Shown here: piece after piece, positions 35,830 through 44,948 of the stretch
Layout: every line of letters begins with the position of its first letter
How positions within the stretch are numbered: the first letter of the stretch is position 1
DNA from: Pokkaliibacter sp. MBI-7
Lineage (GTDB): Bacteria > Pseudomonadota > Gammaproteobacteria > Pseudomonadales > Balneatricaceae
DNA: 64,000 nucleotides
Direction of reading: 5' to 3'
NCBI RefSeq assembly: GCF_029846635.1
Contig: NZ_JARVTG010000001.1
Location: 3,931,001 to 3,995,000 of the forward strand
Notes under the pieces: model-generated
The model's database searches: none
What the model was told of the DNA's origin: nothing
Seen by the model: the letters and a program-made list of their open reading frames with translations, nothing else
Made by a program: the position numbers and the translations under genes

Positions 35830-36855
35830 TTACTCCGACTTTTCACCAAATACACCGCCTCTGATCAAAATTGCCATGGCGTAATGTTGCTGGTTAGTAT
35901 CGGGCGCTTCACCTTTCGTGACCCACTTATCAAAGAGGCTGTAAAAGTCCATTTTATTTTGGCGATAAGCGCGGCCGCGGTTAGTTACCGAGCCGAAAGG
36001 TTCGACGGATATAGGGCCGTTTTCTGCCGCGGATTCATACCAGTCATCAATAGTGCGCAATGCATTACCAATTTTTTGAGAGTGCATAGCCGCAATCTGC
36101 TGCTCACCAATGTTGTAAAGTAACTTGCTTTTCTTACCCTTGCTGTTGCCAGTGCTATCAAGTACCAATTCTTGAGAGGGGAATACTTCTTGTCCTGAGC
36201 CTAATTTGGCAAAAGCTTCTACCTTAAGTAGAACGTACTGCACTCCCAATAGCCCTTGCTGGATGACTTTTGCCAGTGCGGCGACGTCTTCTGTGGCTTG
36301 GTCAAAGCGACGCAAGTCAAAAGCAAAAGCGTCAAAGCTCCATGATTGATGGGCATCTTGCTCCTGCGCTGTAACTCTCACCACCACCGATTCTGCGCCT
36401 AAGCGGTTACGCCAAAGGAATCGGCCATTGGCGATATTGCTGGCATAACGTAGAGCCAGTTCAGAGAACTGATGCTCATCAATATAGCCTTGGACAGTCT
36501 GCTGTAAGGCTTGTTGATAGACTTGGCTGTCGCAGGCAGAAGGAGTGGATAAATTGCCCAGAACGCGCAGGGTAAACTCTACTTTTAGCGTGTCATGCTC
36601 AAAAGGAAGGGCTGCAATGTCGACACGTTGCAGGTTGGCTTTTTGCGTCTCCTGATCGAGTTTGGCCGGATCGTCCATAATGGCCTTTTTCTGCCTGTTG
36701 GACATTACGCCTCGTACGGCTTTTTCAGTCACGTTAATCGGTTGCCAAGGAAGGCCGCTTGATTGTTCCGACCAGTTTCCTGAAAACATCAATGCATCCG
36801 ACGGGGACAGTTTGCGCTCGAAGGCGAGCACGTTTGCAGTCTTGATTGCAGCCAT
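35830..36855 (-). CDS. cas7f: Cas7f (Csy3) backbone subunit
   Basis: A 341-residue protein with the Csy3 family N-terminus (VLAFERKLSPSDALMFSG) and the conserved SGLPWQPINV and EKAVRGVMSNRQ segments. Six copies form the crRNA-coating backbone of type I-F Cascade. It lies between cas5f and cas6f with spacings of two and three bases, in the standard I-F order. Confidence 0.96.
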   Translation of the reverse strand: MAAIKTANVLAFERKLSPSDALMFSGNWSEQSSGLPWQPINVTEKAVRGVMSNRQKKAIMDDPAKLDQETQKANLQRVDIAALPFEHDTLKVEFTLRVLGNLSTPSACDSQVYQQALQQTVQGYIDEHQFSELALRYASNIANGRFLWRNRLGAESVVVRVTAQEQDAHQSWSFDAFAFDLRRFDQATEDVAALAKVIQQGLLGVQYVLLKVEAFAKLGSGQEVFPSQELVLDSTGNSKGKKSKLLYNIGEQQIAAMHSQKIGNALRTIDDWYESAAENGPISVEPFGSVTNRGRAYRQNKMDFYSLFDKWVTKGEAPDTNQQHYAMAILIRGGVFGEKSE

Positions 36856-36857
36856 GG

Positions 36858-37820
36858 TTATTCTCCTAATTGTGCCAGTGCAGTGATGGTGGGTTCAGAT
36901 GAGGATGGAGCCTGATAATCGTTAGCGCAGTAATACAGTCCTTGTTGCGCATCAAACTGATAACGCCAGAAGATGGACTCTAGTGAGGTAATTCGATGTG
37001 GGCTTAGCCATTCACCCAGTGAATAAACAGATTCAACGAAACAGACCGGTGTGGTGGTGTCGCGACTTTTATTCACTGTTCCGGGAGCATAAAGGCCAGA
37101 GATGGCCTGATAACCCACGTTGATTGGTCTGAGCCAACCACCATAAGGCGGGCGACTTTTTGGCCATGTAGCTTTTGTAGGGGTATCGCTATCCTGTACA
37201 GCGCGTGAGGCCAATGAACTGAAGTCCATCCAGGCATCTAGCGGTGTTTTGCCCGTCTGGGTTTGATGGTCAGCTAAGATATCGGCGCGGTTGACGAGTA
37301 AGTATCCGGGCAAAAAGCTGCGAAGTAGTTTCTTTAGTGCACTTGGCTGACGAAGATGATCGACGTCGCTAATGAGATCGACCTGTCCTATCGAAAGAAT
37401 ATTCCCACCCGCCAGACGCTGGCAGCTGGCCCAATGGCTAAGCTGTGTGCGAAGAGTCGACAGCTCATCGTCACTTATGGGCGGTAGATCCTGCATACCG
37501 ATGACTAATGTTACTTCCATGTGCATCCGTCCCTCTTCGTTGAACGGCGCTGTTTTTTCTTCTTTGGTCAGTGGGTTACGTGTAAGAGCAAATACATGAT
37601 CAGCCACTGAGCTGGCTTGGTGGCTATGCACCTGATGTTGGTGGCAAATTATTGCGCACTGGCTGAGTGCTGGCGCTAAAGCATCGTCACGTTGCCAGCG
37701 GCGCTGAAGCGCATGAGTAAAGCCTAAAAAATGACTAAGCGCGGGAAATCCCCATGTTAACCCGGCAATGGCATTGGCATTTTCAACCTTTATCCGGCGC
37801 AGTATAAGTAGCGAGTCCAT
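36858..37820 (-). CDS. cas5f: Cas5f (Csy2)
   Basis: A 320-residue Csy2 protein. Recognisable segments are LLILRRIKVENANAIAGLTWGFPALSHF split across residues 4-31 and HQVHSHQASSVADHVFALTRNPL. It caps the 5' handle of the crRNA and pairs with Cas8f. The ATG at 37820 abuts the cas8f stop. Confidence 0.95.
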   Translation of the reverse strand: MDSLLILRRIKVENANAIAGLTWGFPALSHFLGFTHALQRRWQRDDALAPALSQCAIICHQHQVHSHQASSVADHVFALTRNPLTKEEKTAPFNEEGRMHMEVTLVIGMQDLPPISDDELSTLRTQLSHWASCQRLAGGNILSIGQVDLISDVDHLRQPSALKKLLRSFLPGYLLVNRADILADHQTQTGKTPLDAWMDFSSLASRAVQDSDTPTKATWPKSRPPYGGWLRPINVGYQAISGLYAPGTVNKSRDTTTPVCFVESVYSLGEWLSPHRITSLESIFWRYQFDAQQGLYYCANDYQAPSSSEPTITALAQLGE

Positions 37821-39185
37821 TTATAGCGCCTCCTCAATTTCTTGATTTATCAGTCTTAACTCTTGCGCCGTCAGTACCAGCCATTGGGCATAGTCAGGCT
37901 GTTTTAGATGTAGTTTGTTTCCTGCTTCCAATCTTTTATTGAGGAAACGAGAAAAGTCAGCGGCTACTTTTTTTTGCCATTCCTTGCGGTCGTGTTGGTA
38001 AGCGAAGGTTTCGTCCAGGCTATAGCGTTGTGGGTTTAACCACAGTTGCTGATGCAGTGGGAGCTTGCAGTCAGGATGACGGCTCCAGTCAGGTGCAAAT
38101 TGACCGGTGTTATAGCGAGCGCTGAAGCTGACCAGCTCATCGACAATTTCCTCAACACGACGCGCACGCTCCAAACGTAAGTATCGGTTCGATGGTTTCT
38201 TAACGTTGTGCTCCAGAAAATAACGGAGTGACTCAATACGCTGGTACACCAAGCGACTAAAAGGCCCCTCGAACACTGAATCGAGGTGGTAAGGCAGTTT
38301 TTCCTGGGGTTGCCAATGAGGAGGTGCGGAATTTAACAGATAGGCTTTGCCACCACGGCTGGAGTTGAGCTGGCTAATATTCTGCGGTTTTGTCCCCCCA
38401 AAATTTTGAATAGCCAAGTCGGGGTAGTCGACAATTTCGCCTTCAGCATACAGTGACTTTCGCCGCATATCGCGCAACGTCTTACTATGGTCACTAAAGC
38501 GTGCATCCTGTATTCGGGTAAACATTGCCTGAGCTAACGATGTGGCAAAGAGTGGTGAAAGTAAGTGGTAGCCGTCTTCGACAGGCCAATAGACCTGTTT
38601 GGCCAGTTTGTGGGAGCTAGGTGCTGTCGCGGTAATGGCTTGTTTAAACAGGGCTAACCACTCCTGCGCCTGGGCGTCAGTCTGGGCAAAAGGCAGAAGC
38701 GGAGAGCAGTCATCCTGGCGGATAAAGTCGATCAGCAAAGGGTTGTCAGCGGTGGTTGGCGCATTGTAGCTCGGTAGTTGCAGAAGCTTTCCGACATCCA
38801 ATGCGGCTGCATTACCCACGACGTCAATGGAATAATCAGACAGAACGTTGCTACTGATATAACCGGCATTTGCTTGCAAAGACATGGTTGCATAAATGCT
38901 CGTGCCCTTGGCATCGGAATGAATGTATTTCAGTGCATGGGTAACTAGCTGCAATTGACCTGCGCGTTGTGCCGCATCGGTTAACCAAAGGTGGGGAATA
39001 AACTTCTCTTCCACTTCCTTGCGCTGTGAGAGACGCTCTTGCTGAAAGAGTGCTTGGGATTCAGGAGCGCTAGCCTTGAGCAGACTAGCGGTTTCTTTAT
39101 CGTACTTTTCCAGCCGGTCGTTAGCGCGGCTATGAATATAGTCAGCAATTTGCTGGCTAAGCGCTTGTGTTGATAGGTTTTCCAA
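37821..39185 (-). CDS. cas8f: Cas8f (Csy1) large subunit
   Basis: A 454-residue Csy1 that recognises the GG/CC PAM in type I-F Cascade. Segments such as FIPHLWLTDAAQRAGQLQLVTH and NISQLNSSRGGKAYLL fit the family. The start codon is TTG at 39185 (minus strand), with AGGAGG six bases upstream, a strong site that offsets the weak codon. A 183-bp gap to cas2-3, unusual in an otherwise packed operon, precedes it and contains a repeat-like hairpin. Confidence 0.95.
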   Translation of the reverse strand: MENLSTQALSQQIADYIHSRANDRLEKYDKETASLLKASAPESQALFQQERLSQRKEVEEKFIPHLWLTDAAQRAGQLQLVTHALKYIHSDAKGTSIYATMSLQANAGYISSNVLSDYSIDVVGNAAALDVGKLLQLPSYNAPTTADNPLLIDFIRQDDCSPLLPFAQTDAQAQEWLALFKQAITATAPSSHKLAKQVYWPVEDGYHLLSPLFATSLAQAMFTRIQDARFSDHSKTLRDMRRKSLYAEGEIVDYPDLAIQNFGGTKPQNISQLNSSRGGKAYLLNSAPPHWQPQEKLPYHLDSVFEGPFSRLVYQRIESLRYFLEHNVKKPSNRYLRLERARRVEEIVDELVSFSARYNTGQFAPDWSRHPDCKLPLHQQLWLNPQRYSLDETFAYQHDRKEWQKKVAADFSRFLNKRLEAGNKLHLKQPDYAQWLVLTAQELRLINQEIEEAL

Positions 39186-39368
39186 CTCCTGCCTCCTGCA
39201 TTGTTAAATGGAAATATTGACGGAAATATTTATCGGGGTGGTGTGGCTTTCTTCGGTTGCAGGCATCTCGACAACTCCGGTGTTCAGAAAGGCAACAAGC
39301 CACAGGGTTTTGAGTGTTAGCACTGCAAGAATTTTCTGCCGAATAGGCAGCTCTTTAGCTACAGGTCT
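39186..39368 (-). other. Intra-operon gap between cas2-3 and cas8f
   Basis: There is no gene in these 183 bp. They contain the solitary repeat core at 39336-39353, a hairpin formed by CTACAGG (at the cas2-3 end) and CCTGTAG, and on the plus strand two direct copies of GGAAATATT (39210-39218 and 39222-39230), 12 bp apart, just upstream of the cas8f ribosome-binding site. It could hold a second promoter or a regulatory site for the Cascade genes. Confidence 0.6.
39336..39353 (+). repeat. Solitary CRISPR-repeat core inside the cas operon
   Basis: CTGCCGAATAGGCAGCTC is identical over 18 bases to the hairpin core plus first handle bases of the crRNA-strand repeat of both arrays, but here it lies on the plus strand, opposite to the arrays. 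The remaining repeat bases (5' GTTCA and 3' AGAAA) are not conserved. In the cas mRNA it would read as the complementary hairpin with loop TATTC. Confidence 0.85.
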
Positions 39369-42300
39369 CTACTCCAGAGGCCTGTAGCCTCCTAGTACTG
39401 AGTTGTAAGACCACGGCGTTGCCATATCTCGCAGTGTGATCGTGCCAAAGGTGCGACTTACTTCATCGACTGACTTCTCCAGATGATCTGCCAGTTCCCG
39501 TAGGAGCATTGCATAGTCGGCATGCGCCCACAGATGATTACCTGTTGCACAGATCGGAACAGGAGTGATCTCAAACATGTATTGTGCTTCTCCTGTCACC
39601 CCTAAATGCCAGCGATAAAAGCGTGGTTCGCTATCTTCATCCTCTAGCCAATGATAATAGTCGGTCTGAGGCGCGCTCTTTCTGAAAGGGGTGCGCCGTT
39701 GCAGCTCGTAGGTCCAGTCGGCGTGTTGTGCCCACCAACGGGCGGCCACAGGGTGTATCAGCTCTTGTGTCAGTGTTTGAGTATCCGCCAGCAGACGAGA
39801 GCGTAGTTGTGCATGCTCAAGATCGGTCAGTGATGTCTGCGGATGCAGCGCTACACGCTCCTGAATGCGTGGGTTTGCCGTTAAGGGGGTAATTTGCTCA
39901 AGTGGCAACACTTCCCGAAGATCCTGATGCTGTAATCGCACGTCATTAGATTCGAAGCCGGGGCGAGAGTACGCCGGAGAACGGCCAAGCAGGGCATTAA
40001 TGTTTTTGTTAAACAGCAATATGTTGGGAGCGGAAGGGTATTGCTCCTGATCCTGATGACGGAGCACTCGTCCTGCCAGCTGTATTAATGCTCGGACGGA
40101 GGATGGCTCACTGATGGCCCAATGAGCTGACCAATCTCTGCCAACCTCGCAAACAGGACTGGCGAGCACAACAAAGACATGCTTATCCGTTGGGTGTTTG
40201 GCAATAGCTTCTTGAATGCTAGGGCATTCCCACAGGGATAAATAGTTGCGCCGGTCAAAGACCTGATCCAGCACCGATTCAATGTGACTGCGCTGAATTA
40301 ACGTCAACTGGCTGTGATAAATACAGTAATGGATCTGATAACCAGGCTTGGCTGGTTTTGCCAGCAGGCGCTGAGCCAGTGAGACTAAAGGTCGAATATT
40401 AGCGACCCTTACGATTCCGAGACTGACACTGCCTGAAGCAGAACTTTGTTCAGCGGGCGTGCATTCTGCGTGAGCATCGTGCAAGGCGTGAATATGCGTA
40501 TAAATCTGTTCAGTCAGCGCATCGAGTACGTCATGAACAGAGGTGCCAGGAGGATCAATAACGATATAGTCAGCAATACGTTTGGGTCGAATCTGTGACA
40601 GGCTTTGTACTCGCTGCGAGACGAATTGCTGATGCTGTTGGGTAAAAAATTCTATATCGGCATGCGCGCCATGAGAGGCACCGTGCTCATCAAACCAGGC
40701 GCAGCAAATGTTAGTTGATTTACCAGGTTGGCCGCAGCTTTGTTCATAGATAATGCGTCCATGATAATAAGCACGGAATAGCGCTTCTACTAAACTGGGC
40801 GGTAGAGTGGCTGAAGAGAGCAGCACTTTACTGCCGAGCATTCCAGCCCAGTTCACCAGACGACAAAGCGCTGGCAGATCAGCCATGTCGAAATCGTCAG
40901 GCTCATCCAATATAAGATCTGACGTGAGCAGCCGAAGCATGGGGGCGATTTGCTTACCGCCTCGCTCGCTTTCAGTGGCGGGAACAAGATGATCAATCGT
41001 GCTGACGAGTACCGGAGCATTGACCAGCCGGTTTAGCCGCGAATCGCGTGCTAACCACTTGTTCAGCGGACTGTCAGTACTTCCTTGAAAGCTCACATAA
41101 TGGCTCGGGTCGAGTAGGTTGTTAGCGGATTCTGACCCTTTAACACGATCAGCTTTCGCTTCCTCCTCTTCAGCGTTTTGTTCTTGTCTTAAACGGTATA
41201 GCTGGCTGACGGCTTGCGACCCTACCAATACTGCTAAGTCATCATGCTCCAGTTGTAATTGTTCCCGGAAGGCACTGCCTGTCTGTAAGGTCAACGTCCG
41301 AAGGCCCAAGGCAACGGTGAAGCGGCACCCCAGCTTTTCATCGGATAAACCATACATAATGCGAGCATTGGCGAGCGTTTTCCCTTTGCCGGTTGACGCC
41401 ATATTGATGCCAAAAAATCCATTCTCAGTTGCTTGCGTGCGTACGCCACAAGCAAGGTCATAGGCTGTGTTTTGCCATACAAAATCTCGGCGCGGCGTAC
41501 GTTTTTTTAGAAGTGGATGACGTGTAATGGCAGCCAATGATTGACGCAATGCAGGCAAGAGTCGCACAAATTGATGAGCGCTGCGGTAAACCCCAACCAA
41601 ATGCTCATCAAGCCGTTGGTTCAGCGCTTCGTCACGGGTATTGGCATAGACCGAATAGGATTTATCCCAATATTGCTTAGCGGCAGCCTGAGAAGAGTAA
41701 GTATGATCAGCCAGCATTAAGGCCAACCGTGAGAGATGAAGACTAAAACGGTCTTGCAGCCATGTCGTGGTCTGTAGGTTTGCTCTGCCTAACGCACGCT
41801 TGGCGATTAGCGATGCTTTGAGCTGCCACGTTCGGCTGAGGAAGGGCGTACCTTTAGGGCATTGCCACACATGGAGGAGTTCTTTTTCTGACCACTCTTT
41901 TTGACTGTATTGCGGTGAGTTCCAATAAGCCGCTAGTAAGCGATGGAGATAGTGGTCTATATGCTTGAGTGACTGAGGTTTGTCTTCCAGCGTTTTTGGC
42001 ATCCTATGATGAGTCAGAATTAACCATCCAATGGTTTGCGCCAGAGGTGGCAACTTCTGAAAAGGCGATGAGCCAATAAATTGTCCAGCCCCTTGCTGGA
42101 TTTTGTCTAACACCTCTTGATTAAGCTGTTCAGCGATTTCAGACACCTGGCCTAATTTTGTTAGCCATTCGTGATCATCATTATTACCGACGAAGGCACA
42201 AAACATACACAAAGACACCCATTCATGACGAAGAGGCTCCTGTAGTTTTCCCTTCCCGCGTAGCTTGTTCTGGAATAAGAGGTTAGCTTTGCCAAAGTCA

Positions 42301-42668
42301 TGGAATAGCGCCGCTATACTGCTCAACAGGCTGATATCCTCCAGAGTGTGCCAGGAGTTTTCGCGCTGACTATCGAGAATATCTCGCTCCGTGGTATTGG
42401 TGGGCACTGCACCTTGCTCATTAAACCGGCTTGAGTTGCCCACCACCCAAAGCAATTCGCTGTGATCACGCCCGCGTATCCAGTGGCACGCCACGGCGGT
42501 ATTGCGGCGGGCAGATTGACGCAGCAGTTTGCGCAAGGTCGCAAGCCCCGCCTGAGTGATGGCGGTTTGCCAGGTGCGATCACCACGGCGTTCAGCAAAC
42601 TGATCAAGAATGCGGCGGGTTTGGGTGAGGGCGCGTTTGTCGCACTGGGAGATCAGCAGAATGTTCAT
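39369..42668 (-). CDS. cas3f: Cas2-Cas3 fusion nuclease-helicase (type I-F)
   Basis: A 1099-residue fusion. Residues about 1-95 are Cas2 (MNILLISQCDKRALTQTRRIL). An HD nuclease domain follows with FHDFGKAN near residue 123. The SF2 helicase has Walker A in ASTGKGKTLANARI, a DEPDDFD box for Walker B, SSATLPP, and later QLAGRVLRH as motif VI. It degrades DNA marked by Cascade and joins Cas1 in spacer acquisition. The gene overlaps cas1 by four bases. Confidence 0.97.
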   Translation of the reverse strand: MNILLISQCDKRALTQTRRILDQFAERRGDRTWQTAITQAGLATLRKLLRQSARRNTAVACHWIRGRDHSELLWVVGNSSRFNEQGAVPTNTTERDILDSQRENSWHTLEDISLLSSIAALFHDFGKANLLFQNKLRGKGKLQEPLRHEWVSLCMFCAFVGNNDDHEWLTKLGQVSEIAEQLNQEVLDKIQQGAGQFIGSSPFQKLPPLAQTIGWLILTHHRMPKTLEDKPQSLKHIDHYLHRLLAAYWNSPQYSQKEWSEKELLHVWQCPKGTPFLSRTWQLKASLIAKRALGRANLQTTTWLQDRFSLHLSRLALMLADHTYSSQAAAKQYWDKSYSVYANTRDEALNQRLDEHLVGVYRSAHQFVRLLPALRQSLAAITRHPLLKKRTPRRDFVWQNTAYDLACGVRTQATENGFFGINMASTGKGKTLANARIMYGLSDEKLGCRFTVALGLRTLTLQTGSAFREQLQLEHDDLAVLVGSQAVSQLYRLRQEQNAEEEEAKADRVKGSESANNLLDPSHYVSFQGSTDSPLNKWLARDSRLNRLVNAPVLVSTIDHLVPATESERGGKQIAPMLRLLTSDLILDEPDDFDMADLPALCRLVNWAGMLGSKVLLSSATLPPSLVEALFRAYYHGRIIYEQSCGQPGKSTNICCAWFDEHGASHGAHADIEFFTQQHQQFVSQRVQSLSQIRPKRIADYIVIDPPGTSVHDVLDALTEQIYTHIHALHDAHAECTPAEQSSASGSVSLGIVRVANIRPLVSLAQRLLAKPAKPGYQIHYCIYHSQLTLIQRSHIESVLDQVFDRRNYLSLWECPSIQEAIAKHPTDKHVFVVLASPVCEVGRDWSAHWAISEPSSVRALIQLAGRVLRHQDQEQYPSAPNILLFNKNINALLGRSPAYSRPGFESNDVRLQHQDLREVLPLEQITPLTANPRIQERVALHPQTSLTDLEHAQLRSRLLADTQTLTQELIHPVAARWWAQHADWTYELQRRTPFRKSAPQTDYYHWLEDEDSEPRFYRWHLGVTGEAQYMFEITPVPICATGNHLWAHADYAMLLRELADHLEKSVDEVSRTFGTITLRDMATPWSYNSVLGGYRPLE

Positions 42669-43657
42669 CCCTGCGGCTCCGCCTGTGCCTGCTGGCCGAG
42701 CTGTTCAGCGGTGGCCTTAAGGGTGTCAATCATAAAGTCGAGGGCTTCACTGCGGGTCAGCCCTTCAATGCACTGCTGGCGGAAGGTTTGCTCCTCGTCA
42801 CCGTTCATGGCGCAGATAAACGCCAGCGGCAGGATGATGGCGTCTTTGACCAGATCGGCGACATCAAACACCAGCCCGCCACGGCGGGTTTTGCCATGTA
42901 ACACGGCCAGCCCGTGCGGCAGGCCCAGTACCCAGCAGGCGGTGGCACCCAGACCATAGGCCAGATAATTACCGTGATCGAGAAAACGGTTGGCCGGGTC
43001 GGTGCCTCCACCGCGTTTGGCGCGCACAAAATCACCGTATTGTGTAGTCGTGGCGGCCAGCCTGAACAGGCGCTTGCTCAGGCGGGCTTCTTCAGTGAGC
43101 AAAAAGGTATGGTCTGGTGCCGCCGCAATGGCGTGGGCGGATTTCTCCAGCGCGGCCTCAAGCTGTTGTTGATCAGGAGAAAAGCCGGCGTCCTTGAGGG
43201 CTTTGTCATGCAGCCATTGCTGGCGGATACGCTCAAGGCGGGCGAGCTGAAAAGCCTTAGCCGCTTGCAGGCGTAATTCATCAGAGAACCAGAACCGCAC
43301 CCAGTGTTGCAGGTATTCAGTCGGGCGGTATTCGCTCTGCGGGGAGAACCACGCCACTTCGATATCCATCTCATTGGCGCTGAACAGCGGCGTACCACCG
43401 CCCCCGCAGAAGCCAACCATCACACCTGCTTTGGCCAGTTCACGCATGGCCGCCTGAGTGACGGAGGTGCCCGTGCCGAGCAGCACGGTGGTGGTATTAG
43501 CAATGGGGATATTCCAGTACAGCTGACGTTTCCCCTCATCGGTGACGTACTCCACCCGGCCACCGTTCACAAGCACCCGGCAGTGTTGCAGGTAATACAG
43601 GTTGGCGCGTTTGGAGTGCAGGATGGTCTTGAGGTCGGAGGGGCTGAAGTCTTCCAT
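42665..43657 (-). CDS. cas1: Cas1 integrase (type I-F)
   Basis: A 330-residue Cas1 starting MEDFSPSDLKTILHSK, the usual I-F N-terminus. RANLYYLQHCRVLVNGGRV, GFCGGGGTPLF and the metal-site region with EARLSKRL and DHGNYLAYG are conserved. The frame is open for 95 further codons upstream (to 43942), but family alignment and a promoter at 43691-43719 argue for ATG at 43657. It is the first gene of the cas operon. Confidence 0.96.
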   Translation of the reverse strand: MEDFSPSDLKTILHSKRANLYYLQHCRVLVNGGRVEYVTDEGKRQLYWNIPIANTTTVLLGTGTSVTQAAMRELAKAGVMVGFCGGGGTPLFSANEMDIEVAWFSPQSEYRPTEYLQHWVRFWFSDELRLQAAKAFQLARLERIRQQWLHDKALKDAGFSPDQQQLEAALEKSAHAIAAAPDHTFLLTEEARLSKRLFRLAATTTQYGDFVRAKRGGGTDPANRFLDHGNYLAYGLGATACWVLGLPHGLAVLHGKTRRGGLVFDVADLVKDAIILPLAFICAMNGDEEQTFRQQCIEGLTRSEALDFMIDTLKATAEQLGQQAQAEPQG

Positions 43658-43690
43658 GATACGAGCTGCCGTCTGCTGGATGAGCTGAAA

Positions 43691-43719
43691 TCTATAGCCC
43701 AGTGGGCGCATAAGGGCAA
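43691..43719 (-). promoter_or_regulatory. Candidate promoter of the cas operon
   Basis: Read on the minus strand, TTGCCC (43719-43714) and TATAGA (43696-43691) are 17 bp apart. The predicted start near 43684 gives a leader of about 27 nt before the cas1 ATG. Confidence 0.5.
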
Positions 43720-43856
43720 CGTTTGTAAATACCGAAATGAGTGAGTCACGACGCAGATCAGTAGCTGGCTCAAGAGTAGGGTGTTGAAGTGGTTCAGCGT
43801 TAGCGGGCAATCCGTGCGATGGCGGCGCAGCCAGTGAGGTATTGGGCCTGAAGTGA

Positions 43857-44582
43857 GTGCTATGGCTGCGGCTGCTGGCGTGGAGTAAAGACAAAGCCAA
43901 GGGCGTCACCGCGTGGGAAGCCACCATGATGATCTGGACCAAAATGGTAGCGCAGGATAGCTGCTGGGATCACAAGCCGGTGATCAGTCGCTGCTTCCAC
44001 CCGCGTGATCCCGTCAGTCAGGCGTTTCACGGGTGGAAAGAACGCAGATATTTCTACGATGTTTGGTCAAACATACATGATGGCTTTATTGGCACAGCAG
44101 CCGGTTTTAGCGCTTCTGCCCTTTTAGCAGGCTGTTGAAAATCTATCTGCGTTGCCGAATACCGCGTCAAAAACAGGCTCAAAATGCTCATTTAGTCCAC
44201 TAAACTCCGCTTTTTCGCCTGTTTTTTCCTTGTCTCGGCTGCCTCGATAACGTTTTTCAACAGCCTGTTAGATGGGGCAGGGCTGGAACAAATAGGCAGT
44301 GATACTCTCCGGCGCAGACTGCCTTAAAGAAAAGCGCCACTGACAGGCACCTTACGCGATTTTGATGATGGCAATGACCGTATTGCCATTCAGTTGGGGA
44401 CTAGCCTGTATCGCAGGTTTCCTGCCGGGCCGACCGCAGGCGTTCTGGTAAACAGCATTTTGAATAGTCCACTCAAGTCGTTGTCAGGGAAGAGTGATGA
44501 AATACGTTATAGGGATAGTGATTGCCGCCTTAGCCGCAGTGTGGTGGTATCTTGGGCCGCCCGGCCCGGCGAGTTATGTTGA
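43857..44582 (+). pseudogene. Remnant of a polymorphic toxin (type 44-like domain), disrupted by a MITE
   Basis: The frame reads WDHKPVI, then YFYDVWSNIHDGFIG and AAGFSASALL, which I recognise as like the C-terminal type 44 domain of polymorphic toxins. A 140-bp element interrupts it at 44128. With the element and one TTAG copy removed, the frame continues as ALLDGAGLEQIGSD without a shift. A nonsense codon TAA at 44325 follows RRRLP, and the same frame then continues as TLRDFDDGNDRIAIQLG and YRRFPAGPTAG. No start codon with a ribosome-binding site or upstream toxin domains are present, so this is a truncated, twice-broken gene. The following small gene occupies the immunity position. Family assignment is from memory of the motifs. 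Confidence 0.7.
44128..44267 (+). mobile_element. MITE-like element, copy 1 (140 bp), with TTAG duplication
   Basis: It begins CAGGCTGTTGAAAATC and ends GTTTTTCAACAGCCTG, giving terminal inverted repeats of about 15 bp with one mismatch region. TTAG flanks it directly on both sides (44124-44127 and 44268-44271). It has no coding capacity. A 157-bp relative lies at 61720-61876. Excision in silico restores the interrupted toxin frame, which is strong evidence for insertion. Confidence 0.92.
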
Positions 44583-44907
44583 AGTGGAGTTTATCGCCCC
44601 CAAAGGGGTTGAGCCTCTGTCAGTGGTGGAGTTTATGGCAGGTGAGGATAAAGCCTCGCTAGTGAATATCGCTCCGGGCGAAGTACAGGCCGCGCGTATA
44701 TATCCCGGTGAGTCTGCTGGTAGTGAGATAGGTTTGATCGTATTCAGGTCAGCATCAAGCGATGAGGGGGCTGCGATTCGTCCGGTAGACTGGATTGGTG
44801 CGCGCCCCTTTGCCGCTGACACAGCTTTCCGAATACATTTCCAGATTGATCAAAAGGGCCAGGTTCTGTCTGGCAAGTCATGCCAGTTACCCTGTTCGTT
44901 TAACTGA
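44497..44907 (+). CDS. Small membrane-anchored protein, putative toxin immunity
   Basis: A 136-residue protein with one N-terminal hydrophobic segment (YVIGIVIAALAAVWWYL) and a beta-rich remainder ending in KSCQLPCSFN. No family recognised. It begins within the end of the toxin remnant, the position of an immunity gene in polymorphic toxin loci. The gene at 48218 shows the same layout and weak similarity (VVEF versus RVEF, IAPGEV versus TAPSNP). An in-frame GTG at 44494 is an alternative start. Confidence 0.6.
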   Translation: MKYVIGIVIAALAAVWWYLGPPGPASYVEVEFIAPKGVEPLSVVEFMAGEDKASLVNIAPGEVQAARIYPGESAGSEIGLIVFRSASSDEGAAIRPVDWIGARPFAADTAFRIHFQIDQKGQVLSGKSCQLPCSFN

Positions 44908-44948
44908 ATCAAGCTACCCATAGATATTACAAAATGGTTATCCATGGG

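Noticed and set aside
43658..43942. A 95-codon N-terminal extension of Cas1
   Set aside because: Family members begin at MEDFSPSD, and a TTGCCC-N17-TATAGA promoter lies inside the extension.
43857..44138. A complete 93-residue gene
   Set aside because: It has no ribosome-binding site, its last codons come from the MITE end, and its sequence continues beyond the element.
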